Part shown: positions 24,744 to 36,578 of the stretch, one piece after another
Position numbering within the stretch: position 1 is the first letter of the stretch
Layout: each line of letters begins with the position of its first letter
NCBI GenBank assembly: GCA_947561585.1
Contig: CANNZV010001159.1
Location: 112,853-176,852 of the forward strand
DNA: 64,000 bases
Source of the DNA: Caprella mutica
Taxonomy: Eukaryota; Arthropoda; Malacostraca; Amphipoda; Caprellidae
Direction of reading: 5' to 3'
Position numbers and translations under genes: made by a program
Notes under the pieces: model-generated
The model's database searches: none
Told to the model about the DNA's origin: nothing
The model's input: only the letters and a program-made list of their open reading frames with translations

Positions 24744-25970
24744 GTGCCTGTCCAGCCTGCCCCTGTGACTGACCAGCCTGCCCCTGTGACTGCTCAGCCT
24801 GCCCCTGTGACTGCCCAGCCTGCCCCAGTGACTGTGCAGCCTCCCTATGTGCCTTCACAGCCTACTTATGTGCCTTCACAGCCTATTTATGTGCCTTCAC
24901 AGCCTACTTATGTGCCTTCACAGCCTACTTATGTGCCTTCACAGCCTTCTTATGTGCCTTTGCAGCCTTCTTATGTGCCTTTGCAGCCTTCTTATGTGCC
25001 TTTGCAGCCTTCCTATTTGCCTTTGCAGCCTTCCTATGTGCCTTCACAGCCTTCCTATGTGCCTTCACAGCCTTCCTATGTGCCTTCACAGCCTTCCTAT
25101 GTGCCTTTGCAGCCTTCCTATGTGCCTTTGCAGCCTTCTTATGTGCCTTCACAGCCTTCTTATGTGCCTTCACAGCCTACTTATGTGCCTTCACAGCCTA
25201 CTTATGTGCCTTTGCAGCCTTCTTATGTGCCTTTGCAGCCTTCCTATTTGCCTTTGCAGCCTTCCTTTGTGCCTTTGCAGCCTTCCTATGTGCCTTCACA
25301 GCCTTCCTATGTGCCTTCACAGCCTTCCTATGTGCCTTCACAGCCTTCCTATGTGCCTTCACAGCCTTCCTATGTGCCTTCACAGCCTTCTTATGTGCCT
25401 TTGCAGCCTTCTTATGTGCCTTTGCAGCCTTCTTATGTGCCTTTGCAGCCTTCCTATTTGCCTTTGCAGCCTTCCTATGTGCCTTCACAGCCTTCCTATG
25501 TGCCTTCACAGCCTTCCTATGTGCCTTCACAGCCTTCCTATGTGCCTTTGCAGCCTTCCTATGTGCCTTTGCAGCCTTCTTATGTGCCTTCACAGCCTTC
25601 TTATGTGCCTTCACAGCCTACTTATGTGCCTTCACAGCCTACTTATGTGCCTTTGCAGCCTTCTTATGTGCCTTTGCAGCCTTCCTATTTGCCTTTGCAG
25701 CCTTCCTTTGTGCCTTTGCAGCCTTCCTATGTGCCTTCACAGCCTTCCTATGTGCCTTCACAGCCTTCCTATGTGCCTTCACAGCCTTCCTATGTGCCTT
25801 CACAGCCTTCCTATGTGCCTTTGCAGCCTTCTTATGTGCCTTTGCAGCCTTCTTATGTGCCTTTGCAGCCTTCTTATGTGCCTTTGCAGCCTTCTTATGT
25901 GCCTTTACAGCCTTCTTATGTGCCTTTGCAGCCTTCCTATGTGCCTTTGCAGCCTTCCTATGTACCTCCC
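24744..25970 (+). repeat. 21-bp tandem repeat encoding SYVPxQP heptads in BEL-1 gag
   Basis: More than fifty near-identical 21-bp units, mostly TATGTGCCTTCACAGCCTTC or the TTTGCAG variant, translate to YVPSQPS or YVPLQPS. A few carry YLP or FVP. Variant order repeats with a 441-bp period (21 units): the same unit pattern begins at about 25198 and 25639, and part of it near 24925. Upstream it is preceded by a 24-bp QPAPVTAQ repeat. Because each unit is a multiple of three, other frames and the minus strand are also open; these are shadows. Confidence 0.93.
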
Positions 25971-27879
25971 CATTCCTCCCCATTCCTCTCATGTGCCTCC
26001 CCATTCCTCACATGTGCCTCCCCATTCCTCACATGTGCCTCCCAATTCCTCACATGTGCCTCCCCATTCCTCACAGGTGCCTCATTCTGCACCTGTGTTG
26101 GACTCATTCTGCTCCCTTGGGACATTCTTCACGCAATATTTTGATGTCTAACAATGTGAATATGCCACCCTTGTATCCTCCGGTGGCTGCTGCTCACTTC
26201 CATTCTGAGCTTGTACGACCATACGGATATGGTTTATCTGAGAGTAACTCTAGATGTGATTATAACTATTCATTAGTGAGAGAACTGGATAAGCTCTCTA
26301 TTGATCCTTTTGATGGCTCTCCTCACTACTTCTGGAGCTGTTATAGAAGAATGGAACAGAAGCTGAATTCTGCACCGCTGAATCCTCTCCAAGTAATCCT
26401 TCTGCTACAGGAAAATACCACTGGCGATCCAAGAACTATAATAAGAAACCACATCGCTTCAAGAGCTGAGATTACTGATCAGGATATAGTCAATGTATGT
26501 GAGCGACTCAAGCAGAGATTTGGCTCTTCCAGTGCGATATCGTCTGATATTTTGAAGAAGTTGGATCAGTTGCCCCCAATCCGTGGCAGGGACATCGGCA
26601 GCCAGATGCTTTCACTGTGTGATATCTGTAGGGTGATAGAATTTAATATGCCTTACAACATGGAGCTTCAAATGTTCAACTGTGCTACTGGGTTGAATCG
26701 TGTCCGCTGCAAGATGCCATTCAAGGTGCAGGAGGCCTGGAACGAGAGTGGGCAGCATTACAAATCGAGAAATTACGGTGCGTTCCCTCCTTTCAGCGTA
26801 TTTGTGAAGTTCTTGACTAGTAAGTCTGCACTTTATGCAGATGAAGATTTCCCAATGCCATATAACAGCGATACTGCCCCCAGTACTGGCAGGAGAGTTG
26901 GTCGCGTCATGAAGACCATTGGGACCTATCCTAAAAACGAGGAGGATGGTGAGACTTGGTGCATGCATCATGAGCGATCTGGCCACAATTTAGATAAGTG
27001 CAACGCATTTGAGGGGCTTCCATATGTAGATAAAAAGCAGAAGGTGTTTAACTGGAAAATATGTTTTAAGTGTTTGGGTAACCATTTTGTGTCAAAGTGT
27101 CATAAAGTAGTTAAATGTGAAAAATGTGGTGGTGAGCATTCGAGTGTTATGCATAATTCTGGTTCTGTGAGAAGTTCGTCTGCAGCTGGGACTGAGCACG
27201 GAAGATCTCGTCCCACCAATTTGGGACACTCGGTTCGGGACAATCGACCCATGATCTACAGAGTTCGGGAAAATAGAGCCATGTGCACACAAGTGTGCTC
27301 AGACTTGAGACTGGGAAGAAACTGCTCAATGGTGATTCTGGTGAATCTCTCTATGGTGGGCATTAAATCTAAATCCATGAGAGCTTATGCCATAATTGAC
27401 CCCCAGTCAAACTGTTCTCTTGTTGATGAGAGAGTAGCGGATTATTTCAGTAAAAAATTCCCGAAGAGAGAATACAGGCTGGGCTTCGCTAATAATAATG
27501 AGATTAACCAGACTGGTTTCGTCATTTCGGGATTAAAGGCATCTTGCTTGAGCTCTGGTCAGACTATCCATCTGCCGGAGCTGCTCTCTTCTACCTCTAT
27601 TTTTGATGTAAAGCATGAGGTAGCAGACCCTAGGGTGGTAGAGGCTCATCCGCATATTAGGCATTTGGCCAGTAACTTTTGTGAGATTGACGACGAGGCG
27701 GAGGTTCTCCTTTTGATCGGGCGAGACTGTGCTGAGACTATGCTGTTCGAGAATCACAGCAGGAGGGAGCCTTATGTCTACAAAACGGCGCTTGGTTGGA
27801 CAGACCTGTCTGACTGCTGGCAGCGGGAAGTCATTAAATAGAGTTCTGCATACATCTTGCACTCAAACCCATGTGAATG

Positions 27880-29351
27880 TACGATTGAAGGTACCTGATG
27901 CGAACCCCTTCGACAAGGATAATTATTCGTTTGAGGCTCTTCACGATGACGATGAGTATAGTTTCTCTAGGGACGACAAGAAATTTTTGGAAATTATGGA
28001 GGATGGAGTCAGAATAGATGAAGGTGGACACATCGAACTGCCTATAACATTCAAGGACGATTCTTTGCTTCCTAACAACAGATCTGTGGTGTATCATCGA
28101 ACCAAGAATTCTCTCCAGCGTCTGCAGAGGAATCCTGTCCGCCTGCAGTCGTGTATGGACTCCATGGAAAGCGATATTCGTACTGGTCACGTCGAAGTAG
28201 TTTTTTATGGTGAAATGAACCTTAAATATAATAAAACCTGGTGGCTTCCTATATTTCCGGTTTACAACGAAAGAAAGAAAAAACCAGGCTGGTTTATGAC
28301 GGATCAGCTAAGTATATGGGTACCAGTATTAATGAGGCTATGATTCAGGGACCGGATCTCAACAGCTCTCTGCGTACTTTTGAGGTTTTGTGAACAACCT
28401 GTTGTCTTTGTGTCAGACGTCGAGAAGATGTTTAACTCTTTCTCTTTGCCAAAACAGCAGAAAGACTCTTATAGATTTTTCTGGTTCAGGGGGAACGACC
28501 CTGACAAGGACCTCGTTCAGTATAGATCTACCTGTCATCTGTTTGGCAGTAGATCCTCACCCACCATTACCTGTTTTGGCTTGAAGTATACTGCGGGCCA
28601 TGAAATAGCTGCTCGATATCCTGAGGCCATCCCTTTCATCCAAGAGGGTTTCTACGTTGATGATGGCATATACTCTGCTTCTAGCGTGGAGCAGGCTATA
28701 GGGATTATAACCGGTACCAGGGCCATCTTGGGTCATTTTAACATAAGATTGCACAAAATACTTTGCAACTCATCTGAGGTTCTTCGGCAGTTTCCTTCTA
28801 CAGAGATTGCTGGCGGAATGCATTCTCTTACTCCCAAGGACTGTAATTCCACAAGAACGTTGGGAGTTGATTGGAACCCAGTAAAGGATACATTCTTCCT
28901 TGAGAGTACTACTCCAGATAGGCCCTTTACAAAGAGAGGGATCTTGTCGGTTATTGGTTCCCTCTATGACCCAATTGGTGTTGCAAGCCCAATTATACTG
29001 ACCGGAAAGCTGATCCAGCGTGAGGTATTGCCGAGTAAGAACAATCTTAGTACCAATCTTGCAGCTCTTGGTTGGGATGATCTGCTCCCGGACTCGTATG
29101 TACGGAGATGGCGTGATTGGGTCGGGGATCTTCATCTAATTGAGAGGATGGAGTTTGATCGCTGCATCTATCCTGCTGACTTTTCGGTGTGCAAGCAGGA
29201 GCTACATGTATATGCAGATGCATCAAACTGTGCCATTGGACACGTTATATACTGCAGATCTGTTGACTACTCTGGTGAGGTTCATGTGGCTTTTGTCAGT
29301 GTAGGTTCGAGAGTTGCCACAAGAGCAGCTTCAACAATCCCAAGACTTTAA
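27880..29351 (+). pseudogene. BEL-1 pol: reverse transcriptase and start of RNase H
   Basis: Frames at 27880-28343 and 28380-29351. The first carries the region before the RT (YHRTKNSLQRL, PIFPVYNERKKKPG). The second holds the RT palm with VVFVSDVEKMF (catalytic Asp) and GFYVDDGIYS (YVDD box), followed by the LGVDWNP and YDPIGVASPIIL segments typical of BEL/Pao. RNase H starts with LHVYADASNCAIG (29205). A frameshift near 28290-28380 and a stop at 29349-29351, where the family has Glu, interrupt it. Confidence 0.88.
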
Positions 29352-31299
29352 CTATGTGCTGCAATGGAAGCCTGCCGGAACCTCGTAAAAACTAAAACTG
29401 ACCTTAGAAGGAAACCTGATAAAGTATTCTACTACACGGACAGCAAGATAGTACTTGGGTACCTTACAAACTCCTCAAGAAGATTCTCCAATTACGTTGC
29501 AAGAAGAGTGAATGTTATTTTGGAATTGTCAGGTGTGGATAGCTGGAGTTACGTGAATAGTAGTGAAAATCCAGCAGATCTGGCGTCTAGGCCACATACT
29601 CCACGTACTCTGGCAAAGACTAACTGGCTACGAGGTCCTGATTCCCTGTGGGACAGGAAACTTCTAGTCACCTCTGCCTCAGTGGTCCTCAAAGGTTCGG
29701 ATCTTTAGCTGCCTGAGGAGAAGGTTGCTAAGTTGGTCATGCACACGGATGGCATCAGGGAGGTCTCTTCGATCTCTTCACTGTGTTCCAAGATAAGTAG
29801 TCTTAAAAAGTTAGTTCACATTGTTTCAAGACTGATGATATTATTTTATAAATTAGATACTGCACGGCAACGGTTGGGAATTTCTTTATGTCCTAGATCT
29901 TATAGTTCAGATTCTGATTTTTTTTGCTTATACTGATTAGAAGTTCCCAACTGGACTGCCTCTTGCATGAAATTAAAGCCCTCACTAATGGCAAGCCAAT
30001 TCCAGATTCCTTGGACATAGCTGACCTCTCTCCATTCTTGGATGGTGGGTGCATCGTTCGTGTTGGTGGTCGACTGTGAAGGTCAAATTTGCCATTCGGC
30101 TCCAAGCATCCTATTCTGCTACCAAAAGCCCATCCTCTTACTATGACAATTATTCGTGAAGTTCACGAAAACGTGAACCATCAGGGTCGACATTTGACTC
30201 ACGGTGCAGTCATCCAAAAGGGGTATCAAATCCAGGGAGGGCGAGCACTAATCAGGCAGATACTGAAATCTTGTGCTTAGTGTTGTGCCAGAAACTGAGA
30301 CGCAAACCTTGTACAGAGAGGATGGCAGATCTTCCAATTGATAGGATCGAGGAGGTTCCCCCTTTTTTGAATGTGGGGATAGATGTGTTTGGTCATTTCC
30401 TCATGACGAGCGGCATATCTACTAGGAGGACCAAGGCAACCAGGAAGATTAAGGTTTTGATTGTGGTCTGCCTGGTCTCTAGAGCAGTTCATCTAGAAAT
30501 ACTTCCTTCGCTTGACACAAGCAGCTTCTTTAATGCATTCAGCAGGTTTACTGCAGTTAGAGGCGGAGTTAAGCTTATACGATCGGATAGAGGAACCAAT
30601 TTCGTTTGCGCGAGGAGTCAACTACAGTCGGTCGATCTTGGAGAAGTGGTTTCAGATCTTCAAGGAGTCAGGGATGACTGGCGACTCAACCATGCTGACG
30701 CTAGTCATTTTGCTGGCAGTTGGGAACGCAAGATTCATTCTGTGAGATCTGTATTGGAGGGATCTTTACTCTGTCTGGGAAGCAGCCTGATTTCCCTTGA
30801 CGAGTTTTCTAGTTTGATACAGGAGGCTGCAGCCATAGTTAACAATACTCCCATGACGGAGATTGCTGCTGATCCTGAAGAAGCAGTACTCCTCTGTCCT
30901 GCTAATCTTCTGACCCTAAAGATTAACCCGAATCCTCCCACTCTGGGTTGTTTCAGCCAGGAAGATATCCTTTGTTACGACAGGAAACGTTGGAGATGGG
31001 TCCAGCAGCTGTCTGAGCAGTTTTGGAGAAGTGGAAAACAGACTATATACAGAATCTTCAACGACGTAGGAAGTGGAAGAGGGAGCGGTCATCTGTAGCT
31101 ATCTGTTGGTGACGTTGTGCTGATACGTGACAAGGCGGCCCCTCGTAACTCTTGGCCATTGGCGCGTGTGTTGGAGTTGAAACGAAGTGAGGATGGTCTA
31201 GCGAGGAAAGCTTTATTGAAGCTTCCACCTCTGCCTGCGAGTTCAGCTAGTCGCCAGACTGTTAGGTGCATACATGAATTTGGTTATTGTGACTTCTGA
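29352..31299 (+). pseudogene. BEL-1 pol: RNase H end and integrase
   Basis: RNase H continues with YYTDSKIVLGYL and ENPADLASRP (29430-29595). After stops near 29708 and 29936, the integrase zinc domain appears at about 30140-30300 (REVHENVNHQGRHLTHG, then a Cys pair in a shifted frame). The catalytic core at 30271-31098 shows GIDVFGHF (first Asp), LIRSDRGTNF (second Asp) and SHFAGSWERK (Glu). A C-terminal piece follows at 31117-31299. Multiple stops show that the enzyme is dead. Confidence 0.85.
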
Positions 31300-31332
31300 C
31301 ATGGTTCATCCATAAAGTCTCCTATCAAACAG

Positions 31333-31347
31333 AGGGGGGGGGGGGAG
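31333..31347 (+). promoter_or_regulatory. BEL-1 polypurine tract
   Basis: A run of G with flanking A (GAGGGG...GGGAG) ends one base before the 3' LTR. Polypurine tracts in this position prime plus-strand synthesis in LTR elements. The G run is unusually pure. Confidence 0.8.
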
Positions 31348-32004
31348 TGTCATGGCCATGAATAAATAAATTTTAGACCATTTTTTTTAGGGTAACTTTT
31401 ATTGTTTAGGTAGGGAGTTTTTATTTTAGCCAGTCATTAAAGTTTTACCTGTGATCTCATTTTAAATCAATTAGTTTCTCTTTTATTTCTCAAACGATTG
31501 CTCTTAACACTGGTAAGAATCTGTGAGATTATTTTTATTCCCATTTTAGATTTTATAGAACTGTATTAGGTAGCCATTAATTTTTATCTGATCTTTTAAC
31601 CCTTTGCCTTATTTTATTCTTTTAAATAGTTAATATGAGGTTCTTTTCAATAGCTTATGTGATATGCTTTTAAAGTTTCAAATAGTTTACAATATTCATT
31701 ATTTTTCATTTTTTACATTCATGCCATAATTTTTATCTAGTCATTATTTTAATCTAGGTATGCCAAGTTTTCATGCATGGCAAAATATTCGCCATTTTTT
31801 GCCAATCAATTTTAACTTTCAATTTTGTCTTATCTTGTTGATTTTTGAACCTTTAGTAATTTTAGTATTTTATTGTTCTTTCTAGATTAATGAAAAGGTG
31901 GCCACATATTGCATCTATGGAATGGCTGCTGGAATTTGTGGGGATTTTGTAATTGAGAATATATAACAGTGCATCGTTATTTTGTTTTCATGGTCCCCAC
32001 GACA
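31348..32004 (+). repeat. BEL-1 3' LTR
   Basis: Begins TGTCATGGCCATG and ends CCACGACA. It matches the 5' LTR at 21714-22368 with about 13-14 differences (rough reading). The flank GACAT follows directly. Confidence 0.93.
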
Positions 32005-32472
32005 GACATTGTCTAGAGTTTGATGAATGACATTCTTCTTTGCAGTTGACGCAGAACCTTGTAGCTGCAGTGCACTCGTTTTTTGAGTGCGGGCCTCCAC
32101 ACAACATGCACCTCTGTGTTCTGGCAGTACAACTTTTGCTGGTGTGGCCCAGTCTCTGACAACAGTAACACTGCATGGGATATGGTATGAAGGTTCTGAT
32201 TTTCACTGACAGATTTTGAATTTCATTCTATATATGGACAATTCAGCTGGAGCAGAAGAAGAGTTGAAAACAAGCTTGAGAGATTGAGAGTCTATCCATG
32301 TGTTTCCATCTCTTCTTTTAAGTCTCTCTATTCTAACAACATTTATATCATTTTCATTTTTTATTTGCTGCCTCAATTCCTCCAATTCAACATCTGTTGA
32401 AATTGGATTAATGACTCCATATGTGTATTTGTCCATATTAGGGATGTAGCACTTTGCTTTATGATTTCCTAA

Positions 32473-32687
32473 CCAGTCTGTAGAATGTGTCTCTTCTCCC
32501 GCAGAGATTTTATTTTGAGAGAGTCATTCTCTGACTCACAGCAGCAGATTCAAAATCTCCCGCAGCTAAATTAATAGTAACATAGGAATTAATTTAAGAT
32601 CTCCCGCAGAGATCTCCAATTTCTAAAAATTCAATCAAAAACTCCCGCAGAGAGTATTGGAAAAATGTTCCATATTCTGCAGACTGG
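32473..32687. mobile_element. CCAGTCTG-family TIR element, type A (A2)
   Basis: Starts CCAGTCTGTAGAATG and ends ATTCTGCAGACTGG. The interior matches A1 in inverse orientation, including CTCCCGCAG phrases and the core AGGAATTAA. The flanks do not give a clean 8-bp duplication (TTTCCTAA versus TAAATTAT), so one flank may have been altered. Confidence 0.75.
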
Positions 32688-32860
32688 TAAATTATTAACA
32701 TATCTACTTTGGTTAGAATATCAATTTCTCGGTCACTTAGAGCTTCAGAGTTCTCAATTGCTATAATAGCTTTCTTCTTATTTACTCTAATGTCCTTAAT
32801 CCTGAGTTTTTTGAAGTCAGATTGATAAATTAGTTTGTTTATCAATATTGGATTTGTGAG

Positions 32861-33074
32861 CCAAGTAATAAAGCATGTTTAAACTCGCCATTTTAATGGC
32901 TAGTTTGTGACAGTTATGGCGAGTTTTATCTATTTTTCTCCTATGCTACAATGTTATTTTGGAGAGAATTTATGAAAATTTGATCATTTTGGAGAGAATT
33001 TGTTGAATTTTGGAGAGAGCTGGAGAGTCAGGAGAGACAAATGGCAAGTTTATGAGACATACTATTTTACTTGG
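32861..33074. mobile_element. Small TIR element, type E
   Basis: Starts CCAAGTAATAAAGCATG and ends TATTTTACTTGG. It has a perfect 8-bp duplication TTTGTGAG (32853-32860 and 33075-33082). Its termini differ from CCAGTCTG, but its interior phrase TTTTGGAGAGAATTT resembles type B, so it may be a related family. It interrupts LINE-A ORF1. Confidence 0.85.
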
Positions 33075-33466
33075 TTTGTGAGTATGTCTTTACTATTTTC
33101 AGTTTGTAGTCTAATCAGCATTACATTGTTTTTCCCCATGCTTTCTAGTGTGGGATTAATTTGGGGTAACACTCGTCTTGGTCTCTGCTGAACTTTTTCA
33201 CTTTTCTCAGATATTGTTTGGCTGTTCATATAGCACAATTCACTACCTAGTTGAGGGTAATTGGCTAGGCATTTCAATTTCATTCAGATCAAGGTTTTGC
33301 ATTTCTTGGACTTTAGATGGTGAATTGGTGTCTATAATTATTGTGACTAGTGTTAGGTCCAGAGTTAAATGGTTGACTAGGAAGGGTAAATCTATGATCA
33401 TAATTCAAAGTTTCAAACTAAGTTCTATTTCTGGGCTGCTTTCAGGAATTGTCCCAATGTTCTGGC

Positions 33467-33713
33467 CCAGTCTGTATTTCGTGGTAAATTCCACCGACAT
33501 GTCGGTGGAATTTTTTCCCTTTGAAAATAATATTCTGGCAAAGTCGGTGGATTTTTTATCATTTTTTAGCTATTTATTCCTATGTTACCATTAATTATCA
33601 GTGGATAAATTGGGAAAATGTTGGTGGATCAGCCAAATAACTGGAAATTTATGGTGGATTTTTTCAGCTTTTTGAAAAAGTCAGTGGAATTTTGTGCACC
33701 AAATACAGACTGG
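33467..33713. mobile_element. CCAGTCTG-family TIR element, type C (C3)
   Basis: A complete 247-bp type-C copy: starts CCAGTCTGTATTTCGTGG and ends GCACCAAATACAGACTGG. It has a perfect 8-bp duplication GTTCTGGC (33459-33466 and 33714-33721). It contains the shared core CCTATGTTACCATTAAT near 33577 and lies in LINE-A ORF1. Confidence 0.93.
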
Positions 33714-33927
33714 GTTCTGGCTGGCTTCATAAGATGTAGTTCTGGAAGGTTGATTATGATTTCTTTGACCACATGTAATCTGGCTTGTTTCATTGTCTTC
33801 AGATTCTGGTAGTGGTATGGAATGCACAGAAGCAGAAGAAATGATCATTTCCTGATCTCCATTGGAGTCAGAAGAAGTCAGCTGAGTCTCCTCCAATATT
33901 TCATTTGCGTTGATGTCACTTCTTCTA

Positions 33928-34430
33928 GGGTATGACTAAATCGCGAAATGAAGGTATTTCGCGAAATGAACATAAAATGAAGGTAAATCGCGAAATGAAG
34001 CTTACAGAATTAATTTGAATGTATTTGAAGAGTGTAAATGATAGAATGATAAATAAATGGAGTAACTAAATACCTAAATGAAGATTATAAACCCCGAAAT
34101 GAACGAAATGAAGTGACTAAATACCGAAATGAAGATTACAAACCCCGAAATGAACGAAATGAAGTGACTAAATACCGAAATGAAGATTATAAACCCCAAA
34201 ATGAACGAAATGAAGTGACTAAATACCGAAAAGAAGATTATAAACCCCGAAATAAACTAAATGAAGTTACTAAATACCGAAATGAAGATTATAAACCCCG
34301 AAATAAACGAAATGTAGTGATTAAATACCGAAATGAAGATTATATAAATACAGAAATGAATGAGATACCAAAATTCATTTCACTTGATATGAAAGAAAAT
34401 TTATTTCACCTGAAAACGATCTAATTAGGA
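33928..34430. repeat. Element X left arm array
   Basis: After a CGCGAAATGAAGG end region, five to six units of a 51-bp repeat (GAAATGAAGTGACTAAATAC plus a part with AACCCCGAAATGAAC) run to about 34350. The multiple-of-three period leaves frames open on both strands; these are not taken as genes. Confidence 0.88.
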
Positions 34431-35074
34431 AAACTGATCGAAATATCCTGATTTAAATAACGATATTGAAGCCAGCAGAGTCATCAATACTATGAATAAT
34501 CCTGGCATTCAAAATATACGGACAAAAGATACCAAAATGAAATTAATAAATTCCAAGATAAAGTTTATTAATACCAAAATTAAGTTTGACACAGAAATTG
34601 TAGAAATAAATTTTAGTAACTATAATACATTATTAAAAATCATGAGCATGATTTACATTTGTTTATATCATTCTGATACTGAAGACTATTTATACGTACC
34701 ACCATACACTACCACAAAATATCTTATAATTTAGTCAATATAAAAATGTATGGACCTAGGTAATAAAATGATCTTCGCAGGATATCCCCGCGATATTCCC
34801 ATTCGACATCCCCTTGAGGTCCCCAGAGGATATCCTATTTTTGGGGATATCCTGTTGGAGATTTCCCTCTCATAAATAATAATATACTGCTTGCAGTCAG
34901 CTTGCAGGTGGATGGAACACTAATATAATTATCAAAACTTTAGTTCTTAAACCTAAAACTTAACTGAAATGAGACGCCCTGAAACTTATACATAGATCGC
35001 TGCAAGCGCTCTCTGTCACAAACCAACAAATACCGCTGCCAGTTATTTTATATGGAAATCCTGACCAAGTGGCA

Positions 35075-35108
35075 CCATGAATTAAATAGTTCTAACTATT
35101 TAATTCAT
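35075..35108. repeat. Perfect short palindrome
   Basis: CATGAATTAAATAGTT, a two-base loop, and the exact reverse complement. It could form a hairpin in DNA or RNA; function unknown. Confidence 0.8.
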
Positions 35109-35576
35109 GGATGGCACTAACTCAATTCAGTGTTGGAAGAATTTATTTGTACCTGCAACTTCGCTCTGAATGTGACAGAGAACAGAAGAACAACTTTCAC
35201 CATCACAACCTACTGAAAGTCCTCACTATGGATTGCTGAATTGATTAGCTATATCAGACAACATTTAAATCTTATTATTCCTCTGTGATAGCTGTACAAT
35301 TTATCATGTATCACTAAAACCAAGGAACTAGGGAGTATCAGGGACATGACTGCAACCATCATCGGAATATCCGCACTCTACTTTACACAAAGAGGAATAA
35401 ACTTGTTTTTCGCGTTCTATTTGCGTAGGGGCGTACTTCAGCAATTCGCTTAGCTCCTCTAAAATTTAATTCTCAATTAAACAGTCTTTGCCAGGGTACA
35501 GAGACCAAGGGTATAGCAATCAGCTTATCGAATTATGTGACGTGACCGCATTGTGACGTGACCCAGAAAACCTTAA

Positions 35577-35965
35577 AGGGGTAGTAAACCTTTGGACAAA
35601 CTTTTTCTCTCGTATTGAAAAAATGACAAAATACTATTAATACTGTATTATGGTGCAGTCAAATTATTCTTTAAAATTCTCTTCAAAAAAAAATAATTAA
35701 TTTTTATCAACGTTCAGCGCCATCTATGAATTACTTCTAGATCTACAAACCTGAAAACAGTTGTAAATTAATGAAAACTTACACAATTCGCAACGCCCTC
35801 CTTACAAACGTGGAGTAAACTGCACTTACAATCAAATTATTATATATTACTTTTGTTCAATAAATACGAATTTTCCAAACCAATATATTATCATATGTAT
35901 AAAACTAATGTCTAACTTCATTTTAATCATAAAAATGCCATATTTTGATAAAGTTTACTACCCCT
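35577..35965. mobile_element. TTAA-type TIR element (TTAA-2)
   Basis: The ends AGGGGTAGTAAAC and GTTTACTACCCCT are perfect inverted copies. The flank is TTAA (35573-35576) and TCAA (35966-35969), which fits a TTAA duplication with one change, as in TTAA-1. It has 389 bp, no coding capacity, and is non-autonomous. Confidence 0.7.
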
Positions 35966-36227
35966 TCAAATTGCATTGATTTCTACAAGAAGAAAATATT
36001 TTTTTGGTTCAAAACTAGTTCATTTTCATTCAGAATGGTTAATTTTTTTGTATACAATTATATACAAAATATAGAAGAACATTAATTACAGTTAAATTTT
36101 TGATGAAGATTTTTGGTCTGAAGGTTATAAAAGAACAGAAACTACTCTGTGGGAGAAAGTTGTGCATTCAAGCATCCAATATTGAGCTACTAACTAAATA
36201 CTATATTTTGTTCAATAATAACTTCAA

Positions 36228-36578
36228 TTAGGTTTTTAATGAGCAATACAATGTATTTCGGGGTTTATAATCTTCATTTCGGTAGTTAGTCACTTCATTT
36301 CGTTCATTTCGGGGTTTGTAATCTTCATTTCGGTATTTAGTCGCTTCATTTCGTTCATTTCGGGGTTTATAATCTTCATTTCGGTATTTAGTCACTTCAT
36401 TTTGGGGTTTATAATCTTCATTTCGGTATTTAGTCACTTCATTTCGTTAATTTCGGGGTTTATAATCTTCATTTCGGTATTTAGTCACTTCATTTCGGGG
36501 TTTATAATCTTCATTTCGGGGTTTATAATCTTCATTTCGGTATTTAGTCACTTCATTTTGTTCATTTCGGGGTTTGTA
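36228..36578. repeat. Element X right arm array, inner part
   Basis: Seven or so units of the 51/42-bp repeat in inverse orientation to the left arm (TTCGGTATTTAGTCACTTC phrases). It ends at TTTGTA at the BEL-2 junction. Confidence 0.88.

Larger units (their letters stand above)
22674..27841 (+). pseudogene. BEL-1 gag and protease (interrupted)
   Basis: The frame opens at 22674 and runs to the Tc1/mariner insertion at 23158. It resumes at 24721 in the same frame, passes through a long YVPxQPS repeat domain (24744-25970), then shifts frame near 25970-26150. A gag segment follows (PFDGSPHYFWSCYRRMEQ at about 26310) and three Cys/His knuckles at about 26960-27150 (CFKCLGNHFVSKC, CEKCGGEH), which bind RNA. 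The protease (AYAIIDPQSNCSLVD, catalytic Asp, about 27385-27430) leads into GWTDL, where the frame stops at 27841. Confidence 0.85.
21714..32004 (+). mobile_element. BEL-1: BEL/Pao LTR retrotransposon inserted in LINE-A ORF1
   Basis: Bounded by 655- and 657-bp LTRs (TGTCATG...CCACGACA) and a perfect 5-bp duplication GACAT (21709-21713 and 32005-32009). A G-rich polypurine tract (31333-31347) abuts the 3' LTR. Domain order gag, protease, RT, RNase H, integrase is that of BEL/Pao. I count roughly 13-14 differences between LTRs, about 2%, so the insertion is fairly young. Even so the coding region has several stops, frameshifts and a Tc1/mariner insertion, so it is not autonomous. Confidence 0.95.
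32005..33927 (-). pseudogene. LINE-A ORF1, central and zinc-knuckle part (split by three small elements)
   Basis: On the minus strand the frame comes from element X at 33927, runs through a Ser/Thr-rich N-terminal region (33896-33714), then a segment to 33083, a piece with basic and acidic residues (32860-32690), and 32436-32005. The last contains CYCCQRLGHTSKSC and CMLCGGPHSKNEC, two CCHC knuckles that bind nucleic acid, plus a third Cys-rich motif cut by BEL-1. Element C3, element E and element A2 interrupt it. One frameshift lies near 32210. Confidence 0.8.
34431..36227. other. Element X interior, no gene recognised
   Basis: No transposase or other known coding region. It holds a 16-bp-arm perfect palindrome at 35075-35108, a GGATATCC-rich patch at 34777-34855 and the TIR element TTAA-2 at 35577-35965. 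Short open frames (for example 34492-34734) look like chance. Confidence 0.5.

Noticed and set aside
24847..26151. Second long open frame (MCLHSLL repeats) across the heptad array, and minus-strand AHRKAVK frames
   Set aside because: They are other-frame and antisense readings of a 21-bp repeat. The YVPxQPS frame is the one continuous with gag on both sides of the Tc1/mariner insert.
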